Source: Bostrychus sinensis
Taxonomy: Eukaryota > Chordata > Actinopteri > Gobiiformes > Eleotridae
NCBI GenBank assembly: GCA_020698575.1
Contig: CM036241.1
Coordinates: forward strand, 38,299,855 to 38,363,854
Length of the DNA: 64,000 bases
Direction of reading: 5' to 3'
Under the pieces are notes generated by a model that saw only the letters and a program-made list of their open reading frames with translations, was not told the origin of the DNA and did no database searches. This document shows, piece by piece, positions 23,019 through 32,582 of the stretch. Position numbers and translations under genes: made by a program. Positions within the stretch are counted from its first letter, which is position 1. Every line of letters begins with the position of its first letter.

Positions 23019-23468
23019 ATGAAGGTCTTGGTCCTCTCTCTGCTGCTGTCCTCTCTGACGCTGAGTTCCATTTTTTCAGCTCAACTCAGTTACAACCCAT
23101 ACAATGTCTTCCTGATCCAGCACACATACTATTGGAACACACCGGTGCATTGTACTAGCTTCATGAACTATGTGTTGCTGCAGCTGACCTGGAGCTATTG
23201 TAAAACCTGTAACACCATCATCCTGGGAGACAACGGTGGCCCCACCAACATCAATGATGTGATAAACGTGTGCCGTGGAGCTGGGACGTGGGTTGGAAGT
23301 AACCTGTATCAGAGCTTCAGAGACTTCTACTACATAAAATGCAACTGGATGGCACAGTATCCAGTCTATCCTCCCAACTGTCAGTATACTAACGCAGTAC
23401 TACATTCGGCCAGATCACTATCGCCTGTGACAATCGATTACCAGTGCATTTTCAGTGCTGATAAATGA
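23019..23468 (+). CDS. RNase A family, copy 4, C-terminus altered by a frameshift (149 aa as read)
   Basis: The ATG is 5 nt after the acceptor tttctccacag (ends 23013). The leader runs to about residue 21. H35 (FLIQH) and K62 (CKTCNT) are present, with the extra cysteine C64. The frame stays RNase-like to QYTNAVLHS; beyond about 23405 it reads RSLSPVTIDYQ and so on. The neighbouring frame across the same bases reads ITIACDN, then LPVHFQC, and stops at 23461, which is the normal RNase ending with the second catalytic His. The present frame therefore carries a one-base shift about 55 nt before the end that removes the catalytic His. It may be a recent pseudogene, an allele or a sequencing error. 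Confidence 0.82.
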   Translation: MKVLVLSLLLSSLTLSSIFSAQLSYNPYNVFLIQHTYYWNTPVHCTSFMNYVLLQLTWSYCKTCNTIILGDNGGPTNINDVINVCRGAGTWVGSNLYQSFRDFYYIKCNWMAQYPVYPPNCQYTNAVLHSARSLSPVTIDYQCIFSADK

Positions 23469-23479
23469 CCAAACCTGGG

Positions 23480-23700
23480 TCCTAGCTTAGTCCTGGTATA
23501 CTCCTAGTTTAGTTTTTTTGGCAGGGGTTTGGATCTGCGTTCATCCTGGTCCTGGTGTAGCCCTGGTTTAGTCTTTTTTTACTGATGTTTTAGTCCTGGT
23601 TTAGACCTTTTTAGTAAAAAAAAGATGATCAACTTGACCAAAATAAGAAAAAAATCCTGGTTTGACCTCATTTAGTCATGTTCCTGGTTCAGCCCTGTTT
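23480..23700 (+). repeat. 11-bp GGTTTAGTCCT repeat downstream of RNase copy 4
   Basis: Degenerate units interrupted by poly-T and poly-A runs. Confidence 0.75.
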
Positions 23701-23919
23701 TTGTATCAAATCTCTTTTAATCTCAATCATCAGATGTGTTTCTCATTGATTCTGCTGACATAATAATAATATTCATTTATATGCATTTTAATAAAACACA
23801 ATTTTTTTGTCCTGAGTTGTTCTTTACTTGAATGCTTTTATAAAATAAATAACTAAATGTTCCAGTTTGTCAACAAACATAGACATAGGCTTAGCTTACA
23901 TACTAATATATAATATAAT

Positions 23920-24789
23920 TAGGGCCAGGAATTGATTTAAAAAAAGTATCGAATTAATCGCAAATCTGAAAAAAAATTAATCGTAATTAATAACTACCAG
24001 TTATTAATCGCGATTAATTGTGATTAATTGTATTATGAATTCATGTACCAACACAAAATTGTAAATTTAGAATATTTATTTTGAATTAACCTTCACATAC
24101 TTTACTGTAAACTTGTGCAATGCAAATAAAACTTGCAAAGAAAATAAATGAATAGTCTCTTTGAGACCTGTAACTCAGACAAAGTTTGCCTAAATAAGGT
24201 ACAACCAACAAATACACAAAACTTACCTAAAAAAGCATGTGTAATCTCTTTTAGAACTTTAACAAAAATAAGTTTAATTCTTCAATTAATAACAATTGTT
24301 GTGGTTCACAACAGTGTAAATACTATGAACTGTGTTACTCCAGTGGTAATTGAACTCATCCTTGCATAGACTGCACATAACTTTTGTTTTGTCTATATTG
24401 CTGTCTGGTGACGATTTGAAGCAGAATTGTCCATTTAGCAATGTGGCTCAGGCGCTGGTCTCGTTTGGATCTCACGGTGACCGTAGCACTTGTGGCATCA
24501 GAGCAAGTCGGGAACAAGTCGGACACAAATCTAACCGGCGTGCACTGCGCACAGACCGACACTGATCGAAACTGCGCAAGTCTGGCTCATCTCGAACGCG
24601 CCTGATGGATGGAAACGGAAATGTGTCGTCTTCTACGCTCGCCTGGAAGACCCGTGGTGTGTTGCTGCCTCTGTCAGTGTCGTCGTAATATTTTTGTTGT
24701 GATCAAATTAATCGATGCGTCAATTTAAATTAACGCGTTAAATTAATAAATTAATGCACTGCGTTAACGCGATAATTTTCCCAGCCCTA
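23920..24789. mobile_element. hAT-type non-autonomous element, 8-bp target duplication
   Basis: Ends are tagggccaggaatt at the left and a right end whose reverse complement is tagggctgggaaaatt, flanked by a perfect 8-bp duplication AATATAAT (23912-23919 and 24790-24797). An 8-bp target duplication is the hAT signature. The 870-bp interior has two overlapping short ORFs near 24350-24565 without transposase motifs. Confidence 0.85.
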
Positions 24790-24829
24790 AATATAATATA
24801 ATATAATAATTGCTATATTAAATAAAACT

Positions 24830-25880
24830 TCCAAAAGTTGATACACTTGGTAATGATTTCTAATCAGGCTCTGACATCACACACGTGGTCGAGTGTTGAC
24901 AGCTGCCAAAACACTCTTGATTATTCATAATTTGCGATTATTGATGGCTAATGCTAATTGCTATAGGAAGAAATACAGTCTCCGGGCTACAGAATTCTAA
25001 AAAGAGTCCGGACTGGGTTAGCAGTGACGTCAGGTTAGCTCCAGTAGCCTAGCATCTTATGTGTTCATGTCTATGAGCTGGTGGAACAGAGAGGCACAGA
25101 GCTGGAGGAGCAGACAGGAGCAGTTTAAGTCACTCTATCTCTCTCTCTTCTTCCTTGTTTTTTTGTTTTGTTTAGCAAGAAACAGAAAATAGGGCACCAG
25201 TGGGGCACCAAAAAAGAAAAAAAAAAATTTGCCCTTTAGATCTTCCGTACCACATTTTTTTTAATATAAGTTGCATGGAAACAAAAAAATGGTGCGACAG
25301 TGCCCCCAAAAAGTGAATTCCACCAATTGGACCTTGAAAAAAAAAAATTGTTGGATCACCAAATAAAATAAAAAATAAAAAAAATTACAGCAAAGCAGCA
25401 CAACAAATTTTAAAAACATGGGTCAGCCGTTTTGTGTCCTAGAGTTTATCCAAACTCAGATTTGGTAAAAATTAGAGAAGTGGGGCATCAGTTAAAATGT
25501 TTTGTGTTCTTTGTGCAGCGCAGTGGGATGAATGGTTGTTGCCTACAATGTTGTTAAAATTGACTATGAATGAATGTGACCCAGATCTGATTGTCAGCAG
25601 AATTAGTGGTGACTGATCGAATTAAATCTGAATGAACACTGACAAACTGTGGTGCAACACATTTCTGTAACTACTTGTCCAGCATAACATTAAAATTAAG
25701 AAATGTAAACTGCATACTCTTTAGCTTATATACTAATTATCGACGCTAATTGCTAAGTTATGTAAAACAGCTAAATGTTGACACACTCACCACTGCTTTC
25801 CAGCCATGCTCTGATATTACTCTTAGTGGTCAAGTGGTTGTCAGTTTCCAAAATTATCCTGTTCATTCATATTTGATGAT
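24830..25880. repeat. Two partial copies of a dispersed repeat also found at 43.5 kb
   Basis: About 24840-24985 and 25560-25880 match, in reverse orientation, the interior of the element at 43539-44170 (landmarks: a gctctgatat/gctctgacat segment, the word gtgttgaca, and a gtcagtttcc/gctgccaaaa segment). The DNA between holds A-rich runs and no gene. Confidence 0.55.
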
Positions 25881-25889
25881 TTTTAGGGG

Positions 25890-27340
25890 CTCACGCACTT
25901 TTGAGCCCTGACCCAACAGTTGGAAACCACTGTGTAGCAGGAACTGTGCTCCCTTTTCACCACTATTAACTTTAAAATATTGTGAAAACTGTCAACAACA
26001 GCAGGCCATTTTCAGCTTATGTAACTCCTGAGTATTTCTCAAGAACTTTAGATTAAATATGCTAATTTTTACTCTTGCACTGAGCCAGTTCCTCAGTTTG
26101 AGAGTACACAGCTCTGAAAAAGGTGCATTTACTGTGAATTTCTGTGGAAAATAAATCCAGAAAGATTAAACACCAGAGTGGATTCAAAACTAACAGAGTT
26201 CAGACCAAGAGCTGCACAGGACACACATTCAGTGAGGACACACTACGGAGGAATGCTTACAGTCTATAGGCGACAGACTGTTGGATGGCTTATTAGCCCG
26301 AGTGTATAAGGCAATGACAGTTCAGGCCCAGCTGACTAAAAACTAATTTATTCTTCCATTTTACATATAAATAGTTCTGGCCGTTCCAAGCATTGTTATC
26401 ATCACAGCATTTATACTTCCAACTGTTTCTCTGTCAGCATGTATGTCATGTTAAATAGCCAGTAAGGGGCGATCGCAGAAAGTCAAAGATTTTAGTAAGA
26501 CAAAAGAAAAAGAACAACAGTAAACAAACATGGTGGTTTTTACACCACATTTATCAAAAAAGAGCCAATAAAATGAAGCAAAAATAGATGTAGTCTGTTC
26601 AGTCTTTGAATACACCGTGACTAACTTGCTTTAGTCACTCCTTAAAAAGTTCAGCCTTTTCCTCTGCTGTGACTGTTGAGCTGTGTTCACTAGCGACCCC
26701 CAACGGTCAACGCATAAACTACTCCATTCATCCGTATCCACAATTTCTGGGAAAATGCTGAAATGTTCGACAGAATGAACGCAGAAGATGGACAGAAAGC
26801 TCCATCCATATTCATATCTAATGTAGAGTATAAATGAGCCTTAACACAGGAGGCCCAGGAGACATGGGGTCTCCAATGAGGCTCCGCGTGGACGGAAATA
26901 AGTGACTATTTCCTCTGTCATTGTACAGGGCACTGCCATATACAACACCAACCTAAGGCATATGCTTGGCAGTAAGGTGTTCCCCAGTTTCTATGGACTG
27001 GTTACCTAGTTACCTGCACATTTGTGAAAGTATGGTCCCCGGTCCATAGAAACCAGAGAAGATAAGTACTGCAGAATGGTGGCACTTGCACATTCTGGTA
27101 AGTCCTGATGTTCCCTAACCTTAACCCTAGTCCTAACCTTAATGTTAACCAGGAAACATCAGTACCAGTACAGATAGTGTCTTCACTCAGGGAACCCTAG
27201 TTACATACTGGAGTCTTTGTCCAGACTGTGGTCAGTGCCATCTTTACTCTGAGTTTCCGAGGAAGTGTTTGCACTGAGTCCAGTCCAGTAACATGTTGAC
27301 TCTGCAGTTCCCCAGAATCGAAAGTGGTTTGGACCTGGTT
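25890..27340. other. Spacer without a recognised gene
   Basis: About 25890-25940 contains a hAT-MITE-like terminus (agttggaaaccactgtg). No coding exon is recognised. Confidence 0.4.
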
Positions 27341-27359
27341 CAGCCTGGACTTTAGGGGG

Positions 27360-27424
27360 AGATAAAAGCCTGGGAGCTCCAACAGTGTCTCAGACTGAAG
27401 GCTGAGAGGACTCCACTCCACACG
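27360..27424 (+). promoter_or_regulatory. TATA box and noncoding exon 1 of the 27.8-kb gene
   Basis: The TATA-like agataaaagcc at 27360 is followed by an exon ending ctccacacg|gtaaga at 27424. The same block, in inverse orientation and with the donor deleted, precedes the minus-strand RNase pseudogene at 36.1 kb, which confirms it as an RNase-type promoter/exon. Confidence 0.65.
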
Positions 27425-27449
27425 GTAAGAACTGAACTATCTACAGAGC

Positions 27450-27780
27450 ATTACAAGACCTGGCTAAAACCTAGTTTAGACCAGTTTTTGTCCTGGTATA
27501 GTACTGGTTTAGTCATTGGTTATACCTGGCTTAGTCCTAGTTTTGTTCTGGTTTAGAGCCAGTGCAGTCCTGGGTTAGTTCTGCTTTAGACCTGTTTTAG
27601 CCATGGTTTAGTTCTGGTTTAGTCCTGGGTTAGTCCTGGGTTGAATATGGGTTAGTCCTGTTTTTTTTTTTTTTTGTTTTTTTTTTGTTTTTTTTGTGTG
27701 TGTGTGTTTTTTACATTGGTTATTCCTGGTTCATATCTGGAATAGTCTTGGTTTTAGTCCTTGGTTAGACCTTTGTTTTT
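27450..27780 (+). repeat. 11-bp GGTTTAGTCCT repeat interrupted by a poly-T/GT run
   Basis: Degenerate units at 27460-27655 and 27720-27775, with a T-rich run at 27660-27713 between them. Confidence 0.8.
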
Positions 27781-27829
27781 GGTCCAGATTATTGATAGTT
27801 CATTCTTGGTCTGTTTCTTCACAGAGAAC

Positions 27830-28051
27830 ATGAAGGTCCTGGTGGTCTGTCTGCTGCTGGCTATGGCTTATCCAACTTTAATCACACCTTCCACAGACAT
27901 CTGTACTGTACCTCCTGCTTGTCGGTCCACTCAAAGAACATGTGATGAACAAAAGGATGTGTTTTTGAAAGATACTGCGAAAAGGTGTGAGATTATGAAA
28001 AAGTGCAACAGCCAGTCCCACAGTGGAGATGTGGTAAATATCACACAATAA
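27830..28051 (+). CDS. RNase-type leader joined to a short cysteine-rich peptide (73 aa)
   Basis: Acceptor (tttcttcacag, ends 27824), 5-nt spacer, ATG and leader (MKVLVVCLLLAMAYP) match the RNase array members closely. The rest does not: there is no FLxQH, CKxxNT or PVHF. The mature part holds cysteines at 25, 31, 38, 53 and 59 and ends VNITQ. The stop overlaps an AATAAA. It is either a small secreted peptide that captured an RNase leader, or the 5' exon of a larger product: a GTAAAT donor after codon 68 (28033|28034) is phase-matched to the acceptor at 28633. The homology of its promoter with another RNase locus supports transcription. Confidence 0.6.
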   Translation: MKVLVVCLLLAMAYPTLITPSTDICTVPPACRSTQRTCDEQKDVFLKDTAKRCEIMKKCNSQSHSGDVVNITQ

Positions 28052-28104
28052 AATAAAAACACTAACACTCATATCCATATGTGATGGTTGCCCAAACTTT
28101 AGAG

Positions 28105-28269
28105 CAGTGGTTCTCAAACTTTTCACACCAAAGACCACCTAAGAAATATATGGCTTAAAAAAAACATTTAAAGGGCTAAAAGTAGCCTAAATTTTCAGCA
28201 GAGCTAAAACATGAATAAAACTGTCCACATACCACCAGTGGCACTGGTACCACAGTTTGAGAACCACTG
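28105..28269. mobile_element. Short hAT-type MITE
   Basis: Perfect terminal inverted repeats, cagtggttctcaaact and agtttgagaaccactg, delimit 165 bp. This is a common fish hAT MITE terminus. The flanking 8-bp duplication is degenerate (ctttagag / ttctaggg). Confidence 0.8.
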
Positions 28270-28364
28270 TTCTAGGGCTAATCTCCAAGAGACATTGATT
28301 CCTATGGAAATGGGTTCCAGTTTACTTCAAATTGCATGTATGATTTGTGAAGCAGCTGACATTT

Positions 28365-28495
28365 AAGTAGTTACTAAACCTGTCTTTGGTGAAGGAGGTC
28401 AGGGGTTCAATTCCCTGACATGAAACGAAAAGCTGCAGTGACTATTTGTGCTCGTCCCAAACCTGAAAAAATGGAGAGGATTGTGTCAGGAAGGT
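28365..28495 (+). mobile_element. tRNA-derived SINE fragment
   Basis: The stretch ggggttcaattccctgac contains a good RNA polymerase III B-box (ggttcaattcc), preceded by a tRNA-like region. An A-box is not clear, so the head is probably truncated. Confidence 0.5.
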
Positions 28496-28633
28496 TTCTA
28501 CCTGGTTAGATTACTCATGGTAACTTTAGACCTTTGAACTTATTTAGTCATTGTACTATCACTCTACAAAGACCTGGCTGACTGAGAATCTTTACAAAGA
28601 CCTGAGTCAATTCTTATTTGTGTTTCTGTGCAG

Positions 28634-29101
28634 GATGCCTTAAAGGTGTATACAATCTGTGTGCTGGTGAATACCACACTGGGGGCTCCATGTTCTCAGC
28701 CACTTAACCAAATATCAGACTTAACACCATACCAGAAGTTTGAGATACAGCACATGTATGAGACCAACACACCTGTTGATTGTACTCAATACATGGACCA
28801 GTGGTTACAGAAGCTGAACAATCCATGTTTACCCTGCAACCCCATCATCCTTGGAGCATCATCCTACAAAGCCAACGTCGTCAGTGTGCTGAACATCTGC
28901 AGAGGTGAAGGAATACGTCAAGGAGGAAACCTCTTCAAGAGCAAAAAGCGGTTTCGAGTGATTGTTTGCTGGAGGGCAATCTACTCCAGGCATTCGCCTC
29001 CAGGCTGCGCATACAAGAAAGTTACAGACTACAACATACAGACCAAGCAGATCACTGTGAGCTGTCAAAATGGGTATCCAGTGCATTTTGAGGGATGTTA
29101 A
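28634..29101 (+). CDS. RNase A family coding exon without its own start codon, catalytic Lys lost
   Basis: The exon follows the acceptor tgtttctgtgcag (ends 28633) and stays open for 155 codons, with RNase features in order: FEIQHM (first His kept), CLPCNP (catalytic Lys replaced by Leu), FRVIVC, GCAYKK, ITVSC and YPVHFEGC (second His kept, C-terminal Cys kept). Where sister genes have ATG-AAG-GTC, this reads TTA-AAG-GTG, so the ancestral start is gone, although a hydrophobic leader-like stretch (VYTICVLVNTTLGAP) remains. The clean frame argues it is still used, possibly spliced in phase to the exon at 27830-28033, or it is a recent pseudogene. Confidence 0.7.
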   Translation, partial: DALKVYTICVLVNTTLGAPCSQPLNQISDLTPYQKFEIQHMYETNTPVDCTQYMDQWLQKLNNPCLPCNPIILGASSYKANVVSVLNICRGEGIRQGGNLFKSKKRFRVIVCWRAIYSRHSPPGCAYKKVTDYNIQTKQITVSCQNGYPVHFEGC

Positions 29102-29109
29102 AACAACAT

Positions 29110-30009
29110 GTCAGGTATGGGCCAAAAATGTTTTAACACTAAATTCTGTTCTCAATTAGCTCTCTGTTTTCTTTACTGTTCTTAGGGCAAGAGAACAAGA
29201 CAATTAAACACATTTTTTTTAAAAAGTGTTTTTAAGTTACACTAAATTTTGGCCAAAGAACACAACCACACTAAATAGACCATAGACCATAATTAGTCTA
29301 AGCCAAGGGTGTCCAAAAATGGCCCAGAAGCCAAGGGGCCCTTGTGCTTCCTTTTCAATTGTCCCAGATTGCCACAGGTAGTAGGCAACTTTTTACTGCA
29401 AAGTAAAAAGCTTCATTAACTGCAGTTTCTATGTGAGTGACCCTAGCATCCAATAGCTTCAGAGACAACATCTTTTGTGTATAAGATGGACCTGGCATTA
29501 AGGAAGAAAAAAGAGAAGTAGGTAGTTGGCGGTGCCGAAAAAATGTAATCCATACTATGTGCCAGTCCCAAGCCTGTTGTGAAAGGGCATACAGAATAAA
29601 ACCTATGCCCCTGTGCCATGGTGTTACTAATCTGCTGAAGATATTATTTTTTGTCCCATTTGCACACCACTTATAGTCATAGACATCATTTATGCCAGCA
29701 TACAAATATGCACACTGAAATTAAGAGGAACAGCTCATAACCATTATATGTTTTTCCACATTTAAAAGAAAAACATGTACTTTTGCTCGATTCTTCACTG
29801 TTCACTGTCTCCCCCTACAGTTGGGAGTAAAGCACTAAAAACGATAAATGGTAAAAACAAGACCCAAGACTTCATGGACCCCGGGTCTGTTCTCTCATTC
29901 TTACAAGGCTGTTCTTTTCACCAAGATGTTTTATTCACTCTGACACTGTTTAATTAAGGTAAAAATGTACACTATTTCCCCTTAAATTAGTAGTTGTGTC
30001 CCATTGTGG
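29110..30009. other. Spacer without a recognised gene
   Basis: About 29860-29930 is the reverse-complement partner of 5432-5530, a dispersed repeat. Minus-strand ORF 29355-29705 has no recognisable motif. Confidence 0.4.
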
Positions 30010-30017
30010 CCAAAATG

Positions 30018-30580
30018 CAGAGATGGGAAATAACAAAGTATTTGTACTTTGTTACTGTACTTAAAGTAATTTTTTTAGGTATCTGTACTTTACTTGAGTA
30101 ATTATTTTTCTAATTACTTTTTACTTTTACTCCTTACATTTGAGCACAAATATCTGTACATTTTACTCCTTACTTTGTCAGGACAGGCTTGTTACTTTTT
30201 ACTGCTCCAAAATGTCACCTTTAGCGCACACCAGTACTTCTCCAAGCGCTCAATACATTCTCCCAAATTTAAGGACCCTCACTTGTTTTTGTCCACTTAA
30301 AGCACTTCAAGACTGCAGTACTTCTGTAGTGCCCACAACCACACATTTATTATTGTGTGTGCTGAGAGTGTGCTTTGTTAGTGTCAGAGTGTGTATCACT
30401 GATGGCAAAAAATGTATTTGTACTTTTTACTTTTATACTTAAATACATTTCTGAGCCTGTACTGTAGTACTTTTACTTGAGTAAAAATGAGTCAGTACTT
30501 CTACTTTTATCAGAGTATTTTTTACACAAGTATCTGTACTTCTACTTAAGTACAGAATGCTAGTACTTTTGCCACCTCGG
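30018..30580. mobile_element. hAT-type MITE with acttttacttgag interior
   Basis: Perfect 8-bp target duplication CCAAAATG at 30010-30017 and 30581-30588. Termini are cagagatggg and, in reverse complement, ccgaggtggc. The interior is full of tacttttac/acttgagtaa words typical of a very common fish hAT MITE. Related copies lie at 51975-52468 and 61490-61896. Confidence 0.85.
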
Positions 30581-30949
30581 CCAAAATGAGTACTACCCTG
30601 AAGACGCTGACTTGTTTTGCTTCTCTTGGCTCATGAACAATGAAGAAAAAAATCAAATTCGAAAATTCTGCTTAGTTTGATTTAGCTTAGACATAGTACT
30701 GTTTTAGTTTTAATTCTATAGCCAACTATCATACAACATGTATTGGTCCTAAATATCTTTCAGCAAATAAAGGCAAATCACAACATGCACATGAAGTTGG
30801 CCTGTGTTATTTTAAAAGTATTACAAAAATATGGGAAAAACTGTAATACTCTGTGTATTACAGTAGCCTCATTTTGTCTCTGAAACAAGCTATTTGTGAA
30901 AACATTTAGATAGAAATTTAAATGAAGCAAAACATGAGCTAGACAGTTA

Positions 30950-31035
30950 CAGTGGGGGTTGCAGTGGTAGTAGTAATAGTAGTAGTAGTTGTTGCAGGTA
31001 TAGAACAGTATTTATAGTAGCAGTAGAAGTAGTGG
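30950..31035. repeat. TAG triplet tract
   Basis: Imperfect agtagtag tract; another short one lies at 31517-31578. Confidence 0.8.
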
Positions 31036-31589
31036 AGCTAAATTATCATATAAGTATGGACACTCTATGAAATCATCAATATCAAATAGTATAGAGTCTT
31101 AGATTACTTTCACTCCTAAAATATCAATCGTATGTATTCTATTTAAATTAAAATTATAACATTAAATTATTAAATATAAATGAATATACAGTGATATCTG
31201 ATTTACAGTAAAGAAACTGTACTTGTGTTGTATTACTTTTGGTTTAACTATTCATTTTTTGTTTTGAGATACCTTTGGATTTGAATTCTTTATTTTGAGA
31301 GTTCTGGTGATAATTCTGATTGACATTTATGCTAATGTGATTTACATTTGTGTTAATGGGAGTATAAGCAAAGCATTTTTGTTTCTGAAGGTGAGGGGCG
31401 TGGCTTTAAGAAAAAGCCTTTACAGGTTTCTACCACATGTCACTGTTTCTTGTATATTTTGTGTTTATTATAATCATATGAAAATAAGCAAATAAATAAA
31501 AAATACTGGTTGCAATAATGGTAGTAGTTGAAATGGTAGTAGTAGTTGCAGTGTTGGTAGCAGCAGTAGTAGGAAGTTAAACTATGTGA

Positions 31590-32210
31590 CCACAGTGTGA
31601 AGAGGAAGTGTGTCTCAAATGCCCATGAAAGGCAATATGTCAGACTGGATACTTACATGACTGAGAAACAACATCACAAGACTTTGCTAATTTTCAGATT
31701 CCATTTAGAGCTTAGAGTTGTTAGAACAAAAGATAAAGTCAGATGTGTCCAGAGTGAAATGGTTTGGACATGTCCAGAGGAAGGAAAGTGAATATATGAC
31801 TTGAAGTTAGCTGCTGTGAGAGAAGAGGATGAAGAAGAGGGGGTTAGTTGGAGGCAGAGGATTAACAGTGGACACCTCTGTTTGCATGTTGTCCCCTTGT
31901 CTGCGTAGGTATCCCTTGCCACTAAAAAACAGTTGGGTCCAGTTTGGCCCATTGGCAGCTCAGGACTAACCCTGCATCTGACCATCTACGTCCTTTCACT
32001 GAACATCTTATATGTATGATGACAAATGAAGCACTTTACTTATAACATAATCATCTCTCAACAAACATATAAGCAGTGATGAAGTTGACCACAAAGAGCT
32101 TCCTTTTGTTTTACCACTTTAAGTTACCACAGCTAAAATAAACCATGACCAGTTTAGTCCACTCTATATTTTAAGCCTCTGTGTAATGGTTTGACAATAA
32201 AGCAGTTCTT
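31590..32210. other. Upstream region of gpr84
   Basis: Short ORFs on both strands have no recognisable product. About 31690-31980 resembles a decayed LINE-type repeat on the minus strand, but I cannot support that firmly. Confidence 0.3.
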
Positions 32211-32214
32211 AAAC

Positions 32215-32287
32215 TTAGATATCAGTAGGAGGAGAGAATTAGACAAGGCCAGAACAGAGATGGTAGCACTGGCTGCAATATCTTCAG
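32215..32287 (+). other. Likely noncoding first exon of gpr84
   Basis: A donor atcttcag|gtgaga ends an exon at 32287. The acceptor (tttctgtttctag) ends at 32580, 2 nt before the start codon, giving a 293-bp intron. The 5' limit is approximate. Confidence 0.5.
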
Positions 32288-32582
32288 GTGAGACAACTTT
32301 AACTCTGCTTCATTTCTTTTTATTCAAAGACATTATGGCTGCATAATACCAGGAGGAGGCCAACCAAGGACACACTGGAGTAACTTAGTCTCTCAGCTTA
32401 GGAATTTCTCTGGAGAGAGGAGGAAGTGTCTGAAGAGCAGGAAGACAGGTTTCTGGTTAGATTGCTACCCCTGTGACGTAATCCTGGATAATCTGAGAGA
32501 AACTCAAAGAGAACACAACCTAAATCTAAAGCTATTTCTTTCCTAAGTTTCCTGGCCTGCTAACCCTTTTCTGTTTCTAGAC

